Assembly: GCA_023129165.1 (NCBI GenBank)
Contig: JAGMCL010000056.1
Span: 1 to 64,000, forward strand
Direction: 5' to 3'
Source of the DNA: Caldifarciminota bacterium
GTDB taxonomy: Bacteria; Hydrothermota; UBA3073
DNA: 64,000 bases
Position 1 is the first letter of the stretch. Each line of letters starts with the position of its first letter. The notes under the pieces were generated by a model. That model worked only from the letters and a program-made list of their open reading frames with translations, made no database searches and was not told where the DNA came from. The translations under genes and the position numbers were made by a program. Below are positions 54,931 to 64,000 of the stretch, piece after piece.

Positions 54931-57900
54931 TTATATTGTCTCCAATAATACCCAGAATTTTCTTGTTTTGTTGCTTTCAAACCTATAATCTTTTTCCTTC
55001 CGCATATCGATTCTCTCATCTTCGTCTAAATCAACGAGAGTGATTTTGTATCCTCCCGGAAGATTATGGGATTTCCATTTAAGTATGCAATCTCCCTCAA
55101 CCTTGTTAGTCCTTAGTATAAAACTCCAAACCATCCTCCCTGTAGATTTTCCTCTTATATCGTATGCATAATTACCTTCCTCATGTCCCCATTCAGGGTG
55201 GGGAAAGAAGGAATAGACAAAGGCAAGGGATGTATCTGGAAGAGGTGGTTTTTCAACATCAAGGAAATCAAACCCATCATTAGCATTTGAAGATACCCCA
55301 ATAAAGTTCTCATTGTCTTCTATTCCTCCAGCTTTACAGATAAGCTGAATATACCACCCATCTCTCTTTGCAGTGGCAAGTTTACCCCGTCTCTGGCGGG
55401 GCCACTGCACTCCTATCTTCTCTTCCCTCTTCTCAATTGGGACAGGGGGGATTTTTAGTGTATGGTTATAGTAACCCCACGATTTCGCAGCCTTGACAAA
55501 GTAACCTTGCCAGGGTAGGAATCTGTCTGTGAGTTTATAACTTCCATCTTTGAATTCCCAGAGCCACGGTTCCATCCACCTATTTTCCTGTGCTGAGGAA
55601 AGGTCTGCTTCCCTCGAGAAGACTGCCCAGTCAATCCATTTACAATATGCTTGACTCCAGTCTACAGGAAAGTCGAATGGGTTTCCTATCATATTCCAGC
55701 CATTCTGGAGGTCAATAGTGAACGACATATTGGATGGCGGAGGTACACCCGTTATCTCCAGTTCAACAAGGGTATCAGCTAAATAGCTTTTACCAGGCAA
55801 AAGACTCGTTACCTCCTCATAATTGTCATTCTTCCATGTCTTAAGTTTCAGGGATTCCACCTCTTCTGACTCAAGATAAAAGGGGATAGAAAATACCCCT
55901 TTAAAGGGTTTGATAAACCTCTTTTGCAATACAATGTTTATAGACGGACTATAAGTGGATGTAACCTCAATTATTTCTTCTTTTATTTCATATCCCTCTT
56001 TTGATGCCATGAAGGTATATCTTCCTGGTGAAAGATTATAGTCAAAGATTCCATTTTCATCCGTTGTTTTTACATCTATGAGTTTATTGGTTTTTGTAAG
56101 GATTTCAATTTCTACATTCTCAATTGGTTCATACCAGTAGGGAGAAGTAACCATTCCCTTGCCGGGCAGTCTTAAAGGAGCAATGAATGGATTGCCAAAT
56201 AGTGTTATACTTACGATTAGAGTTGTCGGTTCTTCTTTTGTCCATATCTTATGTATTTGATCTCTGTTGTAAGCCTCCTTTTTATACTCAAGATAACTTT
56301 TACCTAAGGTCATTCCCTTCTCAAAACCTGTATAAATGTATTCATGATCACCTGTTCCCATAGGTCTTGTTACAGCAAGTACGCATTGTGACATAGAATT
56401 ACCAAACAGATATGCAGCTGGAAGGGAATATTCCTTACCTACCTCAACAAAATTTCCAGCACTACATCCCCATATAAATATCATTAATCCACCCTGTGGT
56501 ATCTCTCTTATCCTCCAGGAATAAATGTTCCTGTTCGGGTCTTTGTTTGTCTGATGGAAGAGACTTGAGGCGTGTGTGAATATCTCCACAACCTCATATC
56601 CTTCACGCAATCTTTTGAGATAGTCTTCTCCAGGGGCAAAAAGCCATCTTGAGCCAATAGTCTCTACATTCTCATTCCCATAGAAAGAGGCAAGCACCTT
56701 ACCTGTTATAAGTGCAGAGCCACTGAAGTCATTATCACACCAAACTAATGCCCTATGTGGAGGGACAAGTTGTCCTATATAATATTTATGACATTTATCA
56801 AAAAACCTTTTCAGATTTTCTATTTTATCTCCTGGGGGTCTTATCCATGAAACCCAGATCTGTGGTTCTCCCTTTTTACCCCAGAAATGATGGTCAAGAT
56901 ACCCATCACCAGTCGAATCAGTAAAGGTTCCCTCTAAATCCTCATAATAAAGTGAAATAGGAAACTTACCATAAGATGCCTTAAACATTGGTGTCGGTAT
57001 ATCACCCACAAGGACTGCGCCTGTTATTGAATCCTCTGTATAGCAGGTTTTTAGGAATTCACGTACCTCCTCTGGTTCTCTCCATTCCCCGTAGTAAATT
57101 CTTAGATGTGCTGGGAACTGGGATTCTACATCAGTTTTATATTCTCTTAATTTTATATCAAGGGAATCTTTTAATGAGATATCAGCGAGTATGACAACAT
57201 TTTCCTCAAAAGAGGTATCTTTATATGCAAAGTAAGGAGTATATAAATAGGCACCAAGGAATGGTTTATTTTTTAAAGTTTCAGGCTCTACTGTTACCTT
57301 TTTAAATAATGGGTTTGATACCTCCTTTCCTTTCTGTAGTTCTATTATGAGTGAGTAGTCACCTGGAATCTCTGGTGGTTTTAAAGTGAGTTTTATTTCT
57401 ATTGTATCTCTTTGAACAACATCCGATGATAAGGAAAATGTGTCTTTCTTTACATTAAGTTTACGATTATCCATCCATGAGCAAACAATCTCCATTTTTT
57501 CTTTTAGCCATTTCTTTTTTCCTGTATTCTTTAAAGTAAGTGATATAGGTGTTAAACCTTTTATTGTCTCATTTATTTCTACATCATTATAATCGATACT
57601 ATAAAGTGGTTGTTTACTTGAGAATGCATACAGATAACCATCATCTGCAGTAATATATAGAAAGCCATCAGCAACAACCGGAGAACCATTGACGAATTCT
57701 CCTATCTCATAGCTCCACAGAGAATCTCCCTTGAGGGCATCCAACCCATATACCTTTTTATCCCTTGAACCCACAAAGACTATGTCTCCTGCAACGATAG
57801 GAGATGAGGTGACTATATCCTCTGTCTTGTATCTCCATATAGTCTCACCCGTCTTCTTATCGATTGCATAGATATACCCCTCATCACACCCCACATACAC

Positions 57901-58710
57901 CATTCCGTGAGCAACTGCAGGAGATGTATTCACGATACTCCCTAAATCACTTTTCCATAACAGAATTCCATCTTTTGCATCTACAGCGTATACTTTATCA
58001 GAACAGACAAAAACAGTATTATCTGATACTGCAGGAGTATCCATAATTCGAAATCTGGTTTTATATCTCCATATCTCCTTTCCAGTGGAAAGCTCAAAAG
58101 AATACAAAATACCATCAGTTGCTCCCACAAACAGGTTATTCTTTGATATGGCAGGTGATGAACAAATGCGTCCACTCAAATTACTATTTTTCCAGATTAG
58201 ATTTCCATTTTGAGATAGGCAGTATATACAATCTTCAGCAGTAAAATAAAGCCTATCTTTAATTTTTAGAATTGACGAACTAATGCCAATTTCCGTTTTG
58301 TATACCCACACCAGACTATCTTTGTGAAAATGATATACATTCCCATCATAAGCTGATACATATATATTATCTTTATCTATTGTAGGGCAACCAAACCCCT
58401 CGTACCATCTATCTCCACACTTATATCTCCATTCGAGGTCACCAGTTTTTGCATCTATACAGGAAAGCCATTTTGAGCCTATATATAATTTATTTCTCGA
58501 AACTGCGATAGATGCTGAACCTTCTTCAGATTCCTCTTTCTGTGGATATTTATATCTTAAAAATAGAGGTAGTTGTAATTTTTCCTTTGTATAGGCTATA
58601 TTCTGGATATCCTTCCTCGGCATAGACCAATCCGATGAAAAGGCGTTAGATGCTATCAGTAAGGTGATTATTCCAAAAAGTATCTTAATTATTGACTTCA
58701 TATTGTTCAT
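54931..58710 (-). CDS. Large secreted protein: PQQ/WD-like beta-propeller + C25-type (gingipain-like) cysteine-peptidase domain + carboxypeptidase-regulatory-like domain
   Basis: Repeated GDLEWRYKCGDRW/GKEIWRYKT/GETIWRYKTEDIVTSSPIVAGDIVFVGS propeller repeats; TGAVLVGDIPTPMF, EIFTHASSLFHQ, IFIWGCSAGNFVEV; NGIFDYNLSPGRYTFMASKEGYE. Confidence 0.82.
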   Translation of the reverse strand: MNNMKSIIKILFGIITLLIASNAFSSDWSMPRKDIQNIAYTKEKLQLPLFLRYKYPQKEESEEGSASIAVSRNKLYIGSKWLSCIDAKTGDLEWRYKCGDRWYEGFGCPTIDKDNIYVSAYDGNVYHFHKDSLVWVYKTEIGISSSILKIKDRLYFTAEDCIYCLSQNGNLIWKNSNLSGRICSSPAISKNNLFVGATDGILYSFELSTGKEIWRYKTRFRIMDTPAVSDNTVFVCSDKVYAVDAKDGILLWKSDLGSIVNTSPAVAHGMVYVGCDEGYIYAIDKKTGETIWRYKTEDIVTSSPIVAGDIVFVGSRDKKVYGLDALKGDSLWSYEIGEFVNGSPVVADGFLYITADDGYLYAFSSKQPLYSIDYNDVEINETIKGLTPISLTLKNTGKKKWLKEKMEIVCSWMDNRKLNVKKDTFSLSSDVVQRDTIEIKLTLKPPEIPGDYSLIIELQKGKEVSNPLFKKVTVEPETLKNKPFLGAYLYTPYFAYKDTSFEENVVILADISLKDSLDIKLREYKTDVESQFPAHLRIYYGEWREPEEVREFLKTCYTEDSITGAVLVGDIPTPMFKASYGKFPISLYYEDLEGTFTDSTGDGYLDHHFWGKKGEPQIWVSWIRPPGDKIENLKRFFDKCHKYYIGQLVPPHRALVWCDNDFSGSALITGKVLASFYGNENVETIGSRWLFAPGEDYLKRLREGYEVVEIFTHASSLFHQTNKDPNRNIYSWRIREIPQGGLMIFIWGCSAGNFVEVGKEYSLPAAYLFGNSMSQCVLAVTRPMGTGDHEYIYTGFEKGMTLGKSYLEYKKEAYNRDQIHKIWTKEEPTTLIVSITLFGNPFIAPLRLPGKGMVTSPYWYEPIENVEIEILTKTNKLIDVKTTDENGIFDYNLSPGRYTFMASKEGYEIKEEIIEVTSTYSPSINIVLQKRFIKPFKGVFSIPFYLESEEVESLKLKTWKNDNYEEVTSLLPGKSYLADTLVELEITGVPPPSNMSFTIDLQNGWNMIGNPFDFPVDWSQAYCKWIDWAVFSREADLSSAQENRWMEPWLWEFKDGSYKLTDRFLPWQGYFVKAAKSWGYYNHTLKIPPVPIEKREEKIGVQWPRQRRGKLATAKRDGWYIQLICKAGGIEDNENFIGVSSNANDGFDFLDVEKPPLPDTSLAFVYSFFPHPEWGHEEGNYAYDIRGKSTGRMVWSFILRTNKVEGDCILKWKSHNLPGGYKITLVDLDEDERIDMRKEKDYRFESNKTRKFWVLLETI

Positions 58711-59059
58711 AGGCTTATCATTTATATTAAGTATCTAACCACAGAGCATATAAAGCTAAATTAAAAATCAAAATGTAAATATCAAAATTACATATAAAAA
58801 TGTAAAAATTAAGGATGAGTCCATGAGAGCACAAAGATTATAAAAATATTATTTATCTCAAAACTAATAGAATGTCCTACTTCCTTATATCCATAACTGC
58901 TGATAGGTTTTATCTTAGTTGTAAATATTTATTAATTAACAACTTTTATCCGATATAGTAAAATATTGAAGTCTTTTAAAAATATTTGATTTTTGCATTG
59001 TATATTTAATATTTGATGTTTGATATTTAATATTTAATATGACATATACGTTTACACAT

Positions 59060-60955
59060 TCATTTTTCCAGTCTTGCATCTGCCCAGTTTGCCCAGTCCC
59101 AACTTTTCTCCCCATCACCGTCAGTAACGATGAGTTTCAATTCATCCACTTCAATAACATCTATCTCCACTGGTTTTGGTTTATCACTCCCATTCATTGT
59201 ATTGCTTTCAAATACATTTTTTTTATCCACAAATACCTCAAATACACAACTTCCCTTGCCATTCGTTGCATCATCTATCCCAATTATGGTTTTGAATGTC
59301 TTATAGCATTTATCTAATTTGTAAATTACAGTAGAATTAGAGTGCACTCCAATACCTCTCTCATAAGTTTTTTTATCAAGATGTATAAGTTGATTACGAC
59401 AGTTCCTATCAGGCTCGAAACTTCCCTCTACCTCTATAGGAATGAGGTCGCTTAAGAATGTTATACCTGGAGGAGAGATTCTCAAGAAAGAGGTTTTATA
59501 GATTGTATATGGACTCCTATGTGCCTTTATAAGAATACGATGTTTCCCGGGGATAAGACCATCCAGTTTTCCCCTGTATATCCCATTTTCTGGAGCCAGC
59601 ATAATATCCTTGTCTCCTATACTTGCTGTTATCTCAACAGGAAGATTACAGACACGCTTGAGGGTCAGGGGATTATTATCGACGCTTTTGTCAAATCCAA
59701 GTTCTCCCCATTCCTGACTACTCTTTACAGGCTCGATTTCACTCAGGTATATAGCAGAACCGTCTTTTCGTATTATCTTTGCATCAGCCCAATCGGCGTG
59801 GTCACAGGTTATACCATTACCCCCATCCTTTACCACCAGTTTTAATTCCTTTCTACTAAAAAGAGAGATGCTTATAGTTTTTGCTGGTTCTCCTCCATGC
59901 ATGATTCCGCTACTGTATCTTTTCTTGCCATCTATATAAATTAGAAATTCGATACTTCCATTATTCCCTGTCTCACAATCCACTCCAATAAATGACTCAA
60001 ATCCGTCAAATTCTCCACCAAGTTTGTAAATAATCTCTGACTTTGCATGGGTACCCAGTCCCCTTTCATAAGAGGTATCTCCAATGACACTGCATAAAAT
60101 ATTTTCTCCCTCGATTTCCACAGTAATATCCCAGTCAAGTTTATTAAGAGCAACAAGGTATTCAGAATCCTGGATATCTATTATAGGGTATCCCCATTCT
60201 ACAAATCTTGGATTTAAATTCTTACCTGAAAAGACGGATAGATAGTATATAAAAAGGTTAAACTTTTTCTCGGGTGACTTCGGAACTTCCTCTTCCTTAA
60301 GTTCAGTAAACATTCTAAATGTCCTTTTTACTGGCTCCCAGCCAATATCCTGTTTGACCTTTAAGAATTTATCAAGTGAGGGGTCATTGTGATGGAACCA
60401 GTCCTCGACGTATACTTCCTCACCAGCAAGTTTAGCCTGTTCCTCATAGTAGTCATCGAGTGTTAAACCTTTAATATCCGTATAATCATACCATTTATCC
60501 CTCTGAAGAATCTTTGATTTCAGCTTCTCAGCAGCATACACCATCTTGTAGTTTGCAAAGAATTCAGCTTCCCAGACCCATTGATAATCGAGGTCGAAGT
60601 CATGGCTTATCTCATGGATGATACCAAAACTCCAGTTTCCTTTATTTATATCCTTAAACTCTTTTGCTACCCAGGGACTATGCCATTTAATTGGATTTCC
60701 CGCAACTGCCCATCCTCCTGGATACTCATCTACAGATTCGATTGTTATCTTCTCACCATTATACGGCGCATCACCGACCAAATCAGTATAAGATTCGTAA
60801 ACCATATCCAGTTTATCTATCCAGGCATCTGGATCTTTAAGGACCTTAAGTTCTTCACTCTTTACCTTAAGAATGATATTGTTTCCTTCAATTGTAACCA
60901 TTGTATCCTGTGGACTAAGTAGTAGAATTGTAATAAGGATTGATTGTAAAATCAT
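59060..60955 (-). CDS. Secreted protein with M60-like HExxH region and two NPCBM-like domains
   Basis: GIIHEISHDFDLDYQWVWEAEFFANYKMVYAAEKL; two repeats YERGLGTHAKSEIIYKLGGEFDGFESFIGVD and YERGIGVHSNSTVIYKLDKCYKTFKTIIGID. Confidence 0.8.
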   Translation of the reverse strand: MILQSILITILLLSPQDTMVTIEGNNIILKVKSEELKVLKDPDAWIDKLDMVYESYTDLVGDAPYNGEKITIESVDEYPGGWAVAGNPIKWHSPWVAKEFKDINKGNWSFGIIHEISHDFDLDYQWVWEAEFFANYKMVYAAEKLKSKILQRDKWYDYTDIKGLTLDDYYEEQAKLAGEEVYVEDWFHHNDPSLDKFLKVKQDIGWEPVKRTFRMFTELKEEEVPKSPEKKFNLFIYYLSVFSGKNLNPRFVEWGYPIIDIQDSEYLVALNKLDWDITVEIEGENILCSVIGDTSYERGLGTHAKSEIIYKLGGEFDGFESFIGVDCETGNNGSIEFLIYIDGKKRYSSGIMHGGEPAKTISISLFSRKELKLVVKDGGNGITCDHADWADAKIIRKDGSAIYLSEIEPVKSSQEWGELGFDKSVDNNPLTLKRVCNLPVEITASIGDKDIMLAPENGIYRGKLDGLIPGKHRILIKAHRSPYTIYKTSFLRISPPGITFLSDLIPIEVEGSFEPDRNCRNQLIHLDKKTYERGIGVHSNSTVIYKLDKCYKTFKTIIGIDDATNGKGSCVFEVFVDKKNVFESNTMNGSDKPKPVEIDVIEVDELKLIVTDGDGEKSWDWANWADARLEK

Positions 60956-61015
60956 TTTAACTCCTAAAATCTTAAAAATGAAATAAAACAATAATTCATA
61001 AAATTTCATTCCTTT

Positions 61016-61083
61016 GGAGTGCAATAGCTTGCTATTGCATGCATTACCAAGGTGATGTCTACATCGCCTTGGCGAGGCACTCC
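61016..61083. repeat. GGAGTGC...GCACTCC element containing three internal hairpins
   Basis: GCAATAGC-TT-GCTATTGC, TTACCAAGGTGA, TCGCCTTGGCGA inside GGAGTGC/GCACTCC ends. Confidence 0.85.
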
Positions 61084-61114
61084 ATATTCTTAAATGTATG
61101 AATTGAATTTGTGC

Positions 61115-62356
61115 CTACATTTCTTCTTCAAGTAGTTTATTCACCTTTGGGACTATCTCTCTACATACCTCTTCTGCACTCTTATGGTTTAACCAGACCT
61201 GGTCAAGTTCAGTACTTATTATATTCGCCATCTCACGCCACTGAGGAACAGTGGGTTCCAGTCGTCCATATTTGACTGTTTTCAAGAATACCTCACCATT
61301 ATCTGGAGGCTTATCAGGGGTAAGGAAGTCTTCCGAATAGGCTATCGATTTAATAGAAGGGACACCAAGTCCCATCTTTGCAATTATTCTATTCCCCTCT
61401 TCACTAGATAAAAACTTGGCTAACATATATGCTTCTTTGGGATATTTGCATTGAGCTGATATAACAAAGGCTACTGTGGCAATCGAAGTTGCTCTACATT
61501 TGTTCTTTGGTATTGGTGCAACATCCCAAACAAAGTCCTCTATTGTTCTGAAGATTGGAACGCGCCATCGACCTGTTATTATCATAGCCACTTTTCCTGT
61601 AGTGAATAAATCTCTTTGTGCAATTTGTGCAGGAGTAGGAGCAACACCATACTTCCACCGCATATCAGCAAGAAACTGCAGAGCTTCTACTGTTTCTGGT
61701 GCGTCAATAACACATTTCTTTCTATCCTCGGATAATATCCTTCCTCCATTTGACCATATCCAGGGAAAGAGTGGGAATATCCATGATGTATGAAAGTAAA
61801 TGCCAAATTGCTCTGGTTCACCATCTCCATTCAAATCTTTTGTTAAACTCTGTGCAGCCCCCAAAAGAATTTGCCAATCCCATGACTCATCGGGATAAGG
61901 AATTCCTGACTCATCAAATAGATCTTTGTTATAGTAAAGTACAAGTGGAGTCCAATCCTTTGGGAAACCATAAAATTTCCCCTTATATTCAAAACCTTCG
62001 AGAAGCACTTTAAAATAATCACCGGAATTCCAGAGAGTATCATCATTTAAGAATGGATTTATGTCTACAAGTGTGTTGGCATAGGCGGGTATGTCCACTG
62101 CCTCAAGGTAGAAGACATCTGGAGGTATACCTCCACCTATCATAACCTGTAGTTTATCCTGGTAATTGTTTGCGTGGATGAGTTTGACGCTAATTCCTGG
62201 GTTTTCTTCTTCGAATGCTTCTGCCATCCTGTCCATTATCTTTATCTCCTCTGCATCACCCCAGTAGAGTAAACTCAGTTCTATTCCTTGCTTCTCTTTT
62301 TTGGCACAACCAAGAAGTAGAATAAATATAAGAATAAATAAGTGTGCTTTATTCAT
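61115..62356 (-). CDS. ABC transporter sugar-binding lipoprotein
   Basis: MNKAHLFILIFILLLGCAKKEKQ lipobox; LLYWGDAEEIKIMDRMAEAFEEENPGISVKLIHANNYQDKLQVMIGGGIPPDVFYLEA. Confidence 0.93.
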   Translation of the reverse strand: MNKAHLFILIFILLLGCAKKEKQGIELSLLYWGDAEEIKIMDRMAEAFEEENPGISVKLIHANNYQDKLQVMIGGGIPPDVFYLEAVDIPAYANTLVDINPFLNDDTLWNSGDYFKVLLEGFEYKGKFYGFPKDWTPLVLYYNKDLFDESGIPYPDESWDWQILLGAAQSLTKDLNGDGEPEQFGIYFHTSWIFPLFPWIWSNGGRILSEDRKKCVIDAPETVEALQFLADMRWKYGVAPTPAQIAQRDLFTTGKVAMIITGRWRVPIFRTIEDFVWDVAPIPKNKCRATSIATVAFVISAQCKYPKEAYMLAKFLSSEEGNRIIAKMGLGVPSIKSIAYSEDFLTPDKPPDNGEVFLKTVKYGRLEPTVPQWREMANIISTELDQVWLNHKSAEEVCREIVPKVNKLLEEEM

Positions 62357-62394
62357 TTTTTATCCTCCTTGTAGAATAGGTAGTATGCAAAATC

Positions 62395-62634
62395 TAACCA
62401 CAGAGGGCATTTTGCGAAAAGCGAAGAGGGAAAAGCGAAAGGTGATAAACCTCTATTCCTTCTATATTCTCGCAAGGCTAAAGCCTTGCCCTACATTTCA
62501 ATTCCTCGTCTATCTTCTATTGTCGTAACGAGGACGTTGTTCCTACCACCTAACTACTACAACCTATAATATTAAACTTTCCGATTTCATTTAACATTTT
62601 ACATTGTTCTATTACTCTGTGTCCTCTGTGGTTA
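62395..62634. repeat. Inverted-repeat intergenic element TAACCACAGAGG...CCTCTGTGGTTA
   Basis: Perfect 12-bp terminal inverted repeats at 62395-62406 and 62623-62634. Confidence 0.85.
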
Positions 62635-62697
62635 ATTTTAGTCTTTTGTCCCACACCTATTCTTTTTAATACTCCAATTAAGAGCGGTTATCCCATT

Positions 62698-63999
62698 CTA
62701 TTTGATTTTTACTATCTTTCGAGTAGTTTTAGACTTATCAGTAGAGAGTAAGCAGAAATATATTCCAGCTGGAACCGTTCGTTTGTATTTATCCCTTCCA
62801 TGCCAGGTGATTGGTGAATGTTCATTAGTTATGTTTTCAAATGTTCTTATTAGTCTACCTGATATATCATATATTTTGAGATTGGCCTTTATATTATTCG
62901 GCAGTGAATATGCTATATTGACCTCTGACCTCATGGGACTGGGATATGCTGGAAGGACATCAAGTCTCATCGGTATTTCCTCAACACCGGTCTCAAGAAT
63001 AACAAGGATACAGGGCTCATTATATACAGGTTCATCGGGGTCATTGGACGTTATCCGTAGGGTATCATAGTAGACACCACCAGTAAGACCTTCATTTGAA
63101 GCAATTACAGTGACCTGAACAGAATCTCCCTGAGGGACATTAAAGGACTCGGGAGTCACTTCCTTTATCCATGATTCATTCCATGTTATGTCTGTAACTG
63201 ACAATATCCCGCTCTCAATATTTTTTACCCACATAAAGGAGGTATCATGAATTATTCCGACTCCACCAATAACAGCCCTTACTCCAAATGCATATCCATA
63301 TCCATAGTCAGACATCGAGGTCCAGTCCCCTGGTTCACCACCAAGATTCCCAAATGTATGAGTATCTACAGTATTCTCGTCATAACCAATTCGCCAATCA
63401 GGGGAACCAGTTGGACCGATAATATTATATATTACTCCAATCCAGAATGGGTCTGGCACAGGGATTGTGTCCAGAGAAAGAGAAAACCATTCATCTGCTG
63501 TAGGGGCTGCTAAATTCATATCAACCCATATTGGTGTTTCCCCGGAATTGGGTAAACCACTATTGTCTTCCCAGACATACAACCTGAAGGAAGAACCTGC
63601 AAACTCAGGAAAATAGAGCATCGTACTATAAAGATTTGTAGGGGTATGGGAAAACTTCGTTGCAAAACCATAGATCTCACTATCATCCGGGGTAAATCCA
63701 CCTGAACTTGTCAATCCTATACTATTTTCAAAGCTGCCATCATCATAATATAAGGTCTCTGGATCAGAGATTGAGGGAATTGGGTGATAGGAGTTCTTTG
63801 TTAGACTTATAGAACTCGTTACAGGACTTGCCTCTATTTTCACATCCACAACTCTCTTTGCTTCTTTTACGTATTGTGGAGAGGACCCAATATATTTTAT
63901 ATTTTTATCTTTACTTCCAAGAATCTCAAAATAGAGCGAATCAGGATATACAAAGATGTCTGGTTCTGCACCTGTTGGAATAACAAGGGCTCGTATCAT
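62698..63999 (-). CDS. Secreted protein with C-terminal sorting/FlgD-like Ig domain; N-terminus outside window
   Basis: ANLKIYDISGRLIRTFENI...WHGRDKYKRTVPAGIYFCLLSTDKSKTTRKIVKIK (T9SS type A-like tail). Confidence 0.8.
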   Translation of the reverse strand: MIRALVIPTGAEPDIFVYPDSLYFEILGSKDKNIKYIGSSPQYVKEAKRVVDVKIEASPVTSSISLTKNSYHPIPSISDPETLYYDDGSFENSIGLTSSGGFTPDDSEIYGFATKFSHTPTNLYSTMLYFPEFAGSSFRLYVWEDNSGLPNSGETPIWVDMNLAAPTADEWFSLSLDTIPVPDPFWIGVIYNIIGPTGSPDWRIGYDENTVDTHTFGNLGGEPGDWTSMSDYGYGYAFGVRAVIGGVGIIHDTSFMWVKNIESGILSVTDITWNESWIKEVTPESFNVPQGDSVQVTVIASNEGLTGGVYYDTLRITSNDPDEPVYNEPCILVILETGVEEIPMRLDVLPAYPSPMRSEVNIAYSLPNNIKANLKIYDISGRLIRTFENITNEHSPITWHGRDKYKRTVPAGIYFCLLSTDKSKTTRKIVKIK

Positions 64000-64000
64000 C

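Noticed and set aside
1-64000. tRNA, rRNA or known riboswitches
   Set aside because: None recognised by eye on either strand; tRNAscan/Infernal would be needed to exclude them.

Overview
64-kb, AT-rich bacterial window from what looks like a strict or microaerophobic anaerobe, possibly an uncultured candidate phylum (taxonomy not determinable here). Five blocks: (1) 0-13.4 kb: C-terminal RND efflux pump, then a reductive oxygen/ROS-defence and Fe-S block (glutaredoxin, Fur/PerR regulator, flavin reductase-rubredoxin fusion, FprA flavodiiron protein, ferritin-like proteins, desulfoferrodoxin, cysteine desulfurase, two NifU/IscU-like scaffolds, rubrerythrin, radical SAM). (2) 13.5-32 kb: a defence/accessory island: AbiE-like pair, YhcG/DUF1016 nuclease with an HNH-like tail, RadC, an HsdR-less type I-like R-M whose HsdM has an N-terminal HSDR_N-like nuclease domain, a HEPN-like ORF between hsdM and hsdS, DUF262 protein, HD-like protein, PDDEXK-like ORF, SPL-like radical SAM, second YhcG, Fic, AlbA_2 protein. 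(3) 32-43 kb: DUF89, radical SAM, GIY-YIG, glycosyltransferase, DegV, MreC/MreB, EndoQ-like PHP protein, MutL, RseC-like. (4) 42.7-54.7 kb: galactokinase, M3-like peptidase, an uncharacterised membrane gene cluster, GH36, GH65, HAD/beta-PGM. (5) 54.9-64 kb: large secreted proteins and a sugar-binding lipoprotein. The most unusual signal is in the intergenic DNA and one gene remnant: several families of inverted-repeat elements, plus short GC-rich palindromes that appear to have been inserted into them. Empty and filled copies of the same element can be compared inside this window, and one palindrome (CCCGCCGATGGCGGG) sits inside a hybrid-cluster-protein remnant. A second theme is accessory genes each preceded by copies of one ~45-150-bp repeat. 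All calls are by eye from sequence and the ORF track; no database search was run.
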